The translations under genes were made by a program, and so were the position numbers. Shown here one piece after another: positions 49,230-56,059 of a DNA stretch of 64,000 bases. The first letter of the stretch is position 1; every line of letters starts with the position of its first letter. Source of the DNA: a virus; IMG/VR virus record IMGVR_UViG_3300021440_000021, positions 1-64,000 of that record, one strand, 5' to 3'. The notes below the pieces were generated by a model. The model was given only the letters and a program-made list of their open reading frames with translations. It made no database searches and was not told the DNA's origin.

Positions 49230-49842
49230 GAAAGTTTTGATCGTAGGACTTCAAGACCACAATATGACCCGTATGTTTTTTGCAAACGGGTGGGAAGTTA
49301 CTTATGACACACTTGATCCTGATATTAGCCTCATTCAGTTCACTGGTGGGTCTGATGTTGACCCTTCTTACTATTAACAACAGAAGCATCCAGCCACACA
49401 ATCTAACCCAGAGAGAGACGCAAGAGAGGCTCAAATCTATCTTGAATATGTCAACAAGCTACCTATGGCTGGTATTTGTCGTGGTGGCCAATTTTTAAAT
49501 GTCATGAATGGTGGTTCTATGTGGCAACATGTCAATAACCACATTGGCAATCATATGGCTTTTGAAGTTCTCACCCAGAAAGAAATTATTGTCACATCTA
49601 CACACCATCAAATGATGGTTCCTACAGATGAGGCATTAGTTCTTATGACTGCTAGTAGGGCTACAGTGAGGCAAGGTGGGGGTAAGGCAGAACTTCTTGG
49701 GGAACGAGATGATGATGTTGAAGCTATCTATTACCCAAAGACAGAATGCCTTTGCTTCCAACCACATCCAGAATACTTTCAACCTAATCACCCATGTCAA
49801 ACGACATATTTTGATTATCTAAACACTTTCTTTGGTCTATAA
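49222..49842 (+). pseudogene. Class I glutamine amidotransferase, interrupted by in-frame TAA
   Basis: Both parts read in one frame: the first 51 codons (MSKKVLIVGLQ...FTGGSDVDPSYY), a TAA at 49375-49377, then QQKHPAT...GICRGGQFLNV (nucleophile Cys at codon 86) and a HPE motif (FQPHPEYF). The TGG-x-DV-x-P, GICRGGQ and PHPE motifs fit a peptidase C26/GATase1 enzyme. All catalytic residues lie beyond the TAA. Either a nonsense mutation, a sequencing or assembly error, or read-through. No SD precedes the next ATG (49465). Confidence 0.8.
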
Positions 49843-49853
49843 GGAGAACTAAT

Positions 49854-51236
49854 TTGTGCGGACTTGTTGGTGTAATGTCTAGACTTGTCTCGGAAGATGC
49901 TAAGAAAGCCTTCCATGACATGCTCTACCTTGATGTTCTTCGTGGAGAGGATAGCACTGGTGTAGCAGCTATCTCTAATTTACAATCTGATAAAATGGAA
50001 GTGGAGATGTTCAAATCTGTTGGCTCTACCACAGATTTGTTTGACAAGCATTCTAAGAACAAGAAATTTCGATCCCTTACCTATAAACCCGTGAGTATCT
50101 ACATCGGGCATAATAGGTTTGCTACACAAGGGGCAATCAACGAGGAAAGTGCTCATCCTTTTGAGTTTGAGAATGTTGTTGGAGCACACAATGGGACAGT
50201 CAATCAACATTCTATGAAAGATTTCAATGGGTATAAAGAACATAACATTGACTCCAAGATCATCTTTTCTCATCTATCTCACACCAGAGATATTAACACT
50301 ATTTGGAAAGATGCTGATGGTGCAATGGCTCTTGTTTATTTTGATAAGAACAACCATACACTAAATTTAATTCGTAATAAAGAACGTCCTCTTCACTTTG
50401 TCTACTCTAAAGATGATAAAACCTTGATGTGGGCATCTGAGTCTTGGATGTTGTGGGTTGCTGCTGGTCGTCAGAACATTGATCTTAATGATATTGTGGC
50501 TGTCAAACCCAACACTCTTTATACCTTTGAACTTACGAAAGAGGGGAAGGTTCAACATACTGAAACTGATGTAGCCCCTTTTACCCCAAAGCCCGTTCAG
50601 CATTTCCTCCCAAATTATTCTCAGCGTTCATCAAATTACTACGATGACTGGATGGAAGATTATGGTGGGGCAACTTACAATAAGCCTGCTGAAAAGAAAG
50701 AAAAGAACCACAGTAATTGTGCTGTAATTGTTACAGAGTTTCATGACAATCCCCGTGCCCCTCTGGCTATGGGTTTCTTGTCTGATGGCTCGCCAGTGAA
50801 AATTAACATTAGTTTGGCTAAATATTTAGAAGCCAAGCAAAGGGTTGAAGCAAAAGATGGGCAATGGTATTTCATTGTTCCAAAAGTCTATCGAACCTCA
50901 ATCATCCACACCAACAATGATGCCCCATATTGGTGTCATTGGGCTGATTGTCGTGTAGCTAAACTCAAACCTCATATGCAGATTGTCCGTCTTCCTAATA
51001 AGGGGTTTGTGTTTAAGTCCAAACAAGGGGTTAAAACAGCTTTTGCCCCTTGGTATGACGAAAAACTTTGCCTGACTGAAAATCGTTATAATGCCATCAC
51101 AGATTGTGGTTGTTATAATTGTAAAGAACGTCCGGTTTGGGCAGATAGAGAATCCCTACACTGGATTGATGCAGAGACATTCTTCTGCGATAGTTGTTTT
51201 GAACTTAACGATGTAAAAGCTGCGATTGCAAAATAA
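49854..51236 (+). CDS. Class II glutamine amidotransferase, TTG start
   Basis: 460 residues. TTG49854 places Cys at position 2 (MCGLVGVM), the required N-terminal nucleophile of Ntn-type glutaminases, with AAGGAGAA upstream. Further motifs: LRGEDSTG, IGHNRFATQG, AHNGTV. The C-terminal part has paired cysteines (CGCYNC, FFCDSC), possibly zinc-binding. It would supply ammonia or transfer gamma-glutamyl groups in the module. Confidence 0.88.
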   Translation: MCGLVGVMSRLVSEDAKKAFHDMLYLDVLRGEDSTGVAAISNLQSDKMEVEMFKSVGSTTDLFDKHSKNKKFRSLTYKPVSIYIGHNRFATQGAINEESAHPFEFENVVGAHNGTVNQHSMKDFNGYKEHNIDSKIIFSHLSHTRDINTIWKDADGAMALVYFDKNNHTLNLIRNKERPLHFVYSKDDKTLMWASESWMLWVAAGRQNIDLNDIVAVKPNTLYTFELTKEGKVQHTETDVAPFTPKPVQHFLPNYSQRSSNYYDDWMEDYGGATYNKPAEKKEKNHSNCAVIVTEFHDNPRAPLAMGFLSDGSPVKINISLAKYLEAKQRVEAKDGQWYFIVPKVYRTSIIHTNNDAPYWCHWADCRVAKLKPHMQIVRLPNKGFVFKSKQGVKTAFAPWYDEKLCLTENRYNAITDCGCYNCKERPVWADRESLHWIDAETFFCDSCFELNDVKAAIAK

Positions 51237-51246
51237 GGAGAGAATT

Positions 51247-52182
51247 ATGAAAATCAATGGTTATGACTTTAAAATTGGTGCTGATCCTGAGTTCTTTGTT
51301 AAACGCTTTGGGAAACTTCAAAGTGCATACAATCTTATCCCCGGAACAAAAGAGGCCCCTTACAAAGTGAGGGGTGGGGCAGTTCAGGTTGATGGCATGG
51401 CTCTGGAATTTAACATTGATCCTGCCGAGAATTACACCCAGTTTGAAGATAATATGAGTGTTGTCCTCGCTCAAATCACTTCAATGATCCCCGGCTATGA
51501 ATTGTTTGTTGAGCCTGTTGCCGATTTTGGTTTGGACTACATTCGCAAGCAACCGAAGGAAGCCTCTGAACTTGGATGTTCTCCTGATTTCAATGCTTAT
51601 ACCAAAGAAGCTAACCCACGTCCTGATGCTGACACCCCCTTCCGTACGGCATCTGGACACATTCACATTGGTTGGACCAATGGTGTAGATATTAATGATC
51701 CGGGTCACTTGGAAGCTTGCCGCACACTTACCAAAATGCTTGATCTTTATGTTGGTGCCCCCTCTCTTGTGTGGGATAATGATGATCGTCGTCGTTCTCT
51801 TTATGGTGCGGCAGGTGCCTTCCGTCCCAAGCACTATGGTATGGAATATCGTGTGCTTTCTAACAAGTGGATTAACAATCCGCTTCTTCGTAAGACGGTG
51901 TATTACAACACCATTGATGCAATCAAAAAGGCTTTTGACAATCCCGCAGCTTCTGAGGAACTTTTCTATGGGGCCTCTGTTCGTGACATCGTAAATAAAA
52001 AGGCAGATAATTGGATGTCTGCTCTTGCTTATATCTTTGATTATGCTGGTGTTACTAGCCCTAAGAAACGCCGCGAACAAACCGAGATTAAAATTGACCC
52101 CAACACCCTTGTCTATGCTGTGGGTGGTGGTGGCGGAGGAGGTGGCATCCGAGCCGCTGCTGGTGGGGCAGGGGCTGCTTAA
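51247..52182 (+). CDS. phiEco32-like COOH-NH2 ligase type 2 (amidoligase)
   Basis: 311 residues. GADPEFFV (11-18), VDGMALEF, GHIHIGW (137-143) and MEYRVLSNKW are motifs of the glutamine-synthetase-fold COOH-NH2 ligases named after phage phiEco32. They are expected to form an amide bond between a peptide carboxylate and an amine. The last 25 residues are Gly/Ala-rich (GGGGGGGGIRAAAGGAGAA). ATG51247 chosen for AAGGAGAG upstream. Confidence 0.88.
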   Translation: MKINGYDFKIGADPEFFVKRFGKLQSAYNLIPGTKEAPYKVRGGAVQVDGMALEFNIDPAENYTQFEDNMSVVLAQITSMIPGYELFVEPVADFGLDYIRKQPKEASELGCSPDFNAYTKEANPRPDADTPFRTASGHIHIGWTNGVDINDPGHLEACRTLTKMLDLYVGAPSLVWDNDDRRRSLYGAAGAFRPKHYGMEYRVLSNKWINNPLLRKTVYYNTIDAIKKAFDNPAASEELFYGASVRDIVNKKADNWMSALAYIFDYAGVTSPKKRREQTEIKIDPNTLVYAVGGGGGGGGIRAAAGGAGAA

Positions 52183-52184
52183 TC

Positions 52185-52748
52185 ATGTATTTTGATGATA
52201 TTGATTACGCAAATAAACGGTTGGGGGGAACTCTCGTTAGGACTAAAACGGGTGCCCCTTATATGGTAGCCAGTGTCTCTCAGATTGGAAGAGATATTGT
52301 TTGCATTGGCAACTTTCTAGGCAACCCAAAAGCAGAAGGAATTAACCTCTCTGAGATCGACCTCACTCCTGTTTCTTTGGGGTTTTTTAATGTTGGCGAG
52401 AAAATGTTTTTTGCTTGTCGTCGTCCTATGCGGAAAGATTGGAAGCAAGGGTTGTCTCCGCAAAATCTTCTGATCTATGGTGGGAGACTTGGAGAAATTG
52501 GATTTGAGCCTCTTATCCAACCTATTACGAACAACTATCCGAGGGTGGGAGAAGCCCTCAGTTTCCTTAGTAAAAAAGATAAAGCCTCTAGAGCTTTTTC
52601 TAGAGATTTTGGATTAAGTAAACGAGATGGTAGACTTATTATCTGCTATCGTAAATACGATGTTGGAGAAGTTAAAAGTGGAGAGTTTGTTCTCTCCCCT
52701 GACAAATTCTTCCTCCAACAACATCTGTCTGAAGCAGTAGGAACCTGA
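52185..52748 (+). CDS. Amidoligase-associated hypothetical protein, 187 aa
   Basis: Starts MYFDDIDYANKRLGGTLVRTKTGAPYMVASV; such proteins are seen next to phage amidoligases, function unknown. Mixed alpha/beta, basic. Lies 2 nt after one amidoligase gene and 1 nt before the other. Confidence 0.7.
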   Translation: MYFDDIDYANKRLGGTLVRTKTGAPYMVASVSQIGRDIVCIGNFLGNPKAEGINLSEIDLTPVSLGFFNVGEKMFFACRRPMRKDWKQGLSPQNLLIYGGRLGEIGFEPLIQPITNNYPRVGEALSFLSKKDKASRAFSRDFGLSKRDGRLIICYRKYDVGEVKSGEFVLSPDKFFLQQHLSEAVGT

Positions 52749-52749
52749 T

Positions 52750-53592
52750 ATGGAAATTAGAGACATTATCCCTTGTAAGAAAGAGACGGGCAACATTGGT
52801 GTTGAGATTGAGGTGGAAGCTGATAATCTTCCTCCGCGTGATCTTGTTGCCCGTTATTGGAAGGTGGATGCTGATGCCTCTCTTCGTGGTGAAAGCTGCG
52901 AGTTTGTATTGAAGAAGCCTCTGAATACTAGAGATTTGGATTTGGCTTTTGAAGAGCTGCAAGGAGCAATCAATTCTAGTGGGACACGTCTTCGCCCCAC
53001 TTATCGTGCTGGCATCCACGTACACATTAATGTGCAAGACCTTTCCCCTAAACAACTAATCACTTTCATCTCTTCATATTTTATGTTGGAAGAAGTGCTC
53101 CTGTCATATTGCGACAAATCTCGTATTGGGAATCACTTCTGTCTTCGTATGACTGATGCAAGCTATACATTGGACATGATTACACAAGCTGTCTTGGATT
53201 CAAACCTCAAACTTCTGGACACTGAAGACCTGCGCTATGCCAGCTTGAATATCACGAGCTTGTTCAAGTATGGTTCTATTGAGTTCCGTGCTTTAGAGTC
53301 CATGCTTGATTTCAAGAAGATTAAAATCTGGGCTGGTGTCTTGCAACATCTTAAAGAGTTTAGCAAGAAAATTACAAATCCCACAGATTTGTTGAATGAA
53401 GCCAGTGCCAGAGGCTTTGAGACCTTTGCTCGTGATCTCCTTGGCCCTTATTATGAGTTCTTTGGTCGTTATGCTACCGAGGAAAAAATTCGTGTTGGTA
53501 TTAGAAATATTCAATATGCTGTTTATTCCCGTAATTGGAGCGAGGTTAATAGAAATATCTTTGATAAAAATATTAACCTTTTCACCTCTTGA
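52750..53592 (+). CDS. Amidoligase (Amidoligase_2-like family)
   Basis: 280 residues. IGVEIEVE (16-23), KVDADASL (38-45), ESCEFV (48-53), GIHVHIN (88-94) and SIEFRAL (about 177-183) are the metal- and ATP-binding motifs of the glutamine-synthetase-like amidoligase fold. Together with the ATP-grasp, both amidotransferases, GGCT and the type 2 ligase it forms a peptide- or wall-modifying pathway. The substrate is unknown. Confidence 0.88.
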   Translation: MEIRDIIPCKKETGNIGVEIEVEADNLPPRDLVARYWKVDADASLRGESCEFVLKKPLNTRDLDLAFEELQGAINSSGTRLRPTYRAGIHVHINVQDLSPKQLITFISSYFMLEEVLLSYCDKSRIGNHFCLRMTDASYTLDMITQAVLDSNLKLLDTEDLRYASLNITSLFKYGSIEFRALESMLDFKKIKIWAGVLQHLKEFSKKITNPTDLLNEASARGFETFARDLLGPYYEFFGRYATEEKIRVGIRNIQYAVYSRNWSEVNRNIFDKNINLFTS

Positions 53593-53616
53593 CAAAGAGG
53601 ATAATCCCACTATATA
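53585..53616 (+). promoter_or_regulatory. Palindrome-embedded sigma70-like promoter
   Basis: CCTCTT-GACA-AAGAGG (53585-53600) contains TTGACA (53589-53594), with TATATA at 53611-53616 (16-nt spacing). It overlaps the amidoligase stop codon and lies just before the second tagged-protein block. A regulator bound to the palindrome would cover the -35. Transcripts would start very near the 53627 ATG. Confidence 0.45.
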
Positions 53617-53626
53617 GGAGATAAGG

Positions 53627-53863
53627 ATGTTTAAAGTTGGAGATAGAGTTTTACGGAAAAAAGAGCATCAAACAGATAGTTATTGGATAGATAATAAGTG
53701 GCGTATTGAGCTAGATTTGTGCGATTCAGCACAAGTTGTCGGTCTAAAAGATGAGTTAATTATGCTTAAACCAGCATTGGGGTGTTTCGAGAGAGGGTTT
53801 TCTGGGGAGAAGTTTGAGCTGTTTTACCACAAAAGTGTTACCTCTTTAGAAGAATATTTGTGA
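53627..53863 (+). CDS. KOW/SH3-like small protein with C-terminal VTSLEEYL
   Basis: 78 residues: MFKVGDRVLRKKEHQTDSYWID..., ending KSVTSLEEYL. Closest to the 47249 and 55836 proteins in body, and identical in tail logic. First gene of the right-hand tagged cluster. Confidence 0.7.
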   Translation: MFKVGDRVLRKKEHQTDSYWIDNKWRIELDLCDSAQVVGLKDELIMLKPALGCFERGFSGEKFELFYHKSVTSLEEYL

Positions 53864-53869
53864 GGGGCT

Positions 53870-54115
53870 ATGCTAGTAAGATTTAAACAACACCCAGAAA
53901 AATATATAAATGACATCTACCTTGGTTGGTTTAAGAGGTTTAAGGTTAAGATTGATACAATCTTTGAAGTGGTTACAGATAATGGACATAGTTATTATTT
54001 AACCGCAATAAGGGGTGCGCCCCCTTTACCTAATGGTGGTTGTGTTACATTTGATAAAGATGTGTGTGAAGAATTACCGATGAAAAACATCACAAGTTTA
54101 GATGAATATATGTAG
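53870..54115 (+). CDS. Tagged small protein, family B, C-terminal ITSLDEYM
   Basis: 81 residues: MLVRFKQHPEKYINDIYLGWFKRF... ending KNITSLDEYM. Paralogue of 54655-54897 (shared V-x-F-K, Y-x-N-x-I-Y-x-x-WF-x-R and SYY). The TAG stop shows that amber is used as a normal terminator in this phage. Confidence 0.7.
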   Translation: MLVRFKQHPEKYINDIYLGWFKRFKVKIDTIFEVVTDNGHSYYLTAIRGAPPLPNGGCVTFDKDVCEELPMKNITSLDEYM

Positions 54116-54123
54116 GGGGTAAA

Positions 54124-54432
54124 ATGGATCACAGAAAAGCAGCAGAGATTATTAAGTCTGAATGGTTTGACCATGAATGCTTTGAAAGTGCAAGGGAGGT
54201 GTTTGCAAATCCAGAGGATTTTGCTATTGAATGCCTTTCAAGCAGAGAAAATATTGACTATTTGACATGGGGAGATACTGAAGACTTACTAAATAGTGAA
54301 GGACTTTCTTATCACTTTGAGGAGTATTACGTGGAAGTACCTAGTGACCTTCAAGAAGAAAAAAAGGTCAGAGATTTGTTACAACATCTACTCTTTGACA
54401 ACAAGGTAACTAACTTGGAGAGATATATGTGA
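54124..54432 (+). CDS. Tagged small protein, family C, C-terminal VTNLERYM
   Basis: 102 acidic, helical residues: MDHRKAAEIIKSEWFDHECF... FAIECLSSRENIDYLTWGDTEDLL, ending NKVTNLERYM. Paralogue of 54903, 55214 and 55516 (shared N-terminal helix, 'FA-x-x-CL' and 'TW' motifs). Confidence 0.7.
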   Translation: MDHRKAAEIIKSEWFDHECFESAREVFANPEDFAIECLSSRENIDYLTWGDTEDLLNSEGLSYHFEEYYVEVPSDLQEEKKVRDLLQHLLFDNKVTNLERYM

Positions 54433-54671
54433 TGAAAGCTGGAACTATTGTAGAAGTTATTGATAATCCTAGGTGGCGGCGAAACAAACCTTTTTTACAG
54501 TTTAAAAAGGGGGAAAAAGTGCAATACTATCTCGTTTATGTTGGAATGGGGAGGTATTTTGGAGTGGAATTAACCCCAGACGGACGTAAAAAATCTTACC
54601 AGTATAATTTTTGGTCTGATGAGATCATGGGTGTGGGACATAAGGAGGTTGATCTTGCAAGTTATCTTTAA
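54432..54671 (+). CDS. Small protein with weak tail (EVDLASYL)
   Basis: 79 residues; starts MKAGTIVEVIDNPRWRR, beta-rich, ending HKEVDLASYL, a diverged form of the shared tail. ATG54432 overlaps the previous stop (TGATG). Its 3' end overlaps the next gene by 17 nt. Confidence 0.65.
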   Translation: MKAGTIVEVIDNPRWRRNKPFLQFKKGEKVQYYLVYVGMGRYFGVELTPDGRKKSYQYNFWSDEIMGVGHKEVDLASYL

Positions 54672-54897
54672 AGATGGAAATAACCCCTATACAAATAAGA
54701 TTTATCGTGACTGGTTTTCAAGAATGGGATTAAGCCTTGATATGATTTGGGATGTTGAAAGAGGTGTTGGAAGCTATTACATAGTAAAACCTTCAGACAA
54801 AAACATTCTTTTAGGGACAACTTCAGGTACAGCAGAAGTTAAAAAAGAGCTTTTCCAAATTTATATGCCAATCACCTCTTTAGAACAATATTTGTGA
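54655..54897 (+). CDS. Tagged small protein, family B, C-terminal ITSLEQYL, TTG start
   Basis: 80 residues ending MPITSLEQYL. TTG54655 has a perfect AAGGAGGT 5 nt upstream, and the resulting N-terminus (M-Q-VIFK) aligns with MLVRFK of the 53870 paralogue. The ATG at 54619 would lie within the previous gene and adds unconserved residues. Confidence 0.7.
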   Translation: MQVIFKDGNNPYTNKIYRDWFSRMGLSLDMIWDVERGVGSYYIVKPSDKNILLGTTSGTAEVKKELFQIYMPITSLEQYL

Positions 54898-54902
54898 GGA
54901 AA

Positions 54903-55214
54903 ATGGACCACAAAAAGATTGCAGATATTCTTAAGGCTAATTGGGCAAGTCATGATGCATTTAGGTTAACAAGGGGGTATTATAGATACCCCACAATTGA
55001 AAAATTTGCTCAAGATTGTCTTTCATGTCCGAAAAAACTTGATTACATGACTTGGGTAAAAGTACAATCTCTTGTAGAGGAAATTGCACCCAGTTTTTCT
55101 TCTTGGTGTCATATTTATTATGGTGGGGGTGTGGGCACACAAGCAGACATAACTAAAATCTTAGTTTTGCTTTCTTCCAAAAAAGAAGTGACTAGCCTAG
55201 AGGAGTATATGTGA
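54903..55214 (+). CDS. Tagged small protein, family C, C-terminal VTSLEEYM
   Basis: 103 residues: MDHKKIADILKANWASHDAF..., FAQDCLSCPKKLDYMTW, ending KEVTSLEEYM. Closest to 54124. TGAGGA precedes ATG54903. Its last codons (GAGGAGTATATG) also supply the SD of the next gene. Confidence 0.7.
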   Translation: MDHKKIADILKANWASHDAFRLTRGYYRYPTIEKFAQDCLSCPKKLDYMTWVKVQSLVEEIAPSFSSWCHIYYGGGVGTQADITKILVLLSSKKEVTSLEEYM

Positions 55215-55516
55215 TGGTTGATTTTCTTAAAGATGCTGCAAAGTTAAAAAATTATTGGAAGGATATTGGTTGTTATCGTAATACTAAAGATAACACACTT
55301 GAAGAATTTGCAATTAAATGTCTTAGAGATCATAGGTATGTGATAGAGGTCTTATGGTCCGATCTTTATTTTTATATAGATAATGAAGAGAGGAATTATA
55401 ATTTTAATGCCTTCTATAACGGTGTTTTAGGTAGACAGGGAGCAACTAATGTTCAAAAACTTTTTGAGGCAGCTTTAGCTCGACCTGACATCACATCTCT
55501 TGAGGAATATATGTAA
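55214..55516 (+). CDS. Tagged small protein, family C, C-terminal ITSLEEYM
   Basis: 100 residues: MVDFLKDAAKLKNYWKDIGCY..., FAIKCLRDHRYVIEVLWSDL, ending PDITSLEEYM. Pairs with 55516 as closest paralogue. ATG55214 overlaps the previous stop (TGATG). Confidence 0.7.
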   Translation: MVDFLKDAAKLKNYWKDIGCYRNTKDNTLEEFAIKCLRDHRYVIEVLWSDLYFYIDNEERNYNFNAFYNGVLGRQGATNVQKLFEAALARPDITSLEEYM

Positions 55517-55836
55517 TGTTAAACTTCTTTGAAGACGCTAAAAGACTCATTGCAAATTGGGATAAGGTTAGTCCTTATAAAAGGTTTGGGTGTGAACAAG
55601 AAGCTGAAGATAAAAATATAGCGATTTTTGCAAAAAAAGTTTTAGAAAACCCCAGAAAAATTATGGATGTTACGTGGGCTGATCTGAGAAATTCTCTTGA
55701 TTACACTGATGATGAGAATTATGACTTCAGCAATTTTTATAGAGAGTGTGATAAGACAAATAATGTTTTACATCTATTTCAGACAATTGCCAAATTAACT
55801 TCTAAAGAAGTTGTCAACTTAGAGGAATATATGTAA
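55516..55836 (+). CDS. Tagged small protein, family C, C-terminal VVNLEEYM
   Basis: 106 residues: MLNFFEDAKRLIANWDKVSPY..., FAKKVLENPRKIMDVTWADL, ending KEVVNLEEYM. Start and stop overlap neighbours (TAATG both sides). Confidence 0.7.
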   Translation: MLNFFEDAKRLIANWDKVSPYKRFGCEQEAEDKNIAIFAKKVLENPRKIMDVTWADLRNSLDYTDDENYDFSNFYRECDKTNNVLHLFQTIAKLTSKEVVNLEEYM

Positions 55837-56054
55837 TGTTTAAATTTTCTCCGGGAATGGTTGTTATAAGACAAAAACCTCATCGGATAGGCTTTTGGAA
55901 AGTGTCTGTGGGAGGAGACAATGTGGACAAACCTTTTGTCGTTAAAAGTTGTAACTATCAAAACTTATATCTTGAAGGGTCTTCTAGATGTTTTACCACA
56001 GACCTCTTTGACTTAGTCCCTCCTAAAATCACCTCATTAGAAGGTTATATGTAA
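55836..56054 (+). CDS. KOW/SH3-like small protein with C-terminal ITSLEGYM
   Basis: 72 residues: MFKFSPGMVVIRQKPHRIGFWKV..., ending PKITSLEGYM. Last gene of the tagged cluster; the primase-helicase follows 5 nt later. Confidence 0.7.
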   Translation: MFKFSPGMVVIRQKPHRIGFWKVSVGGDNVDKPFVVKSCNYQNLYLEGSSRCFTTDLFDLVPPKITSLEGYM

Positions 56055-56059
56055 AATAT

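Noticed and set aside
51481-52080. 199-codon minus-strand frame opposite the type 2 amidoligase
   Set aside because: A shadow of the well-supported plus-strand ligase gene, without a start signal.
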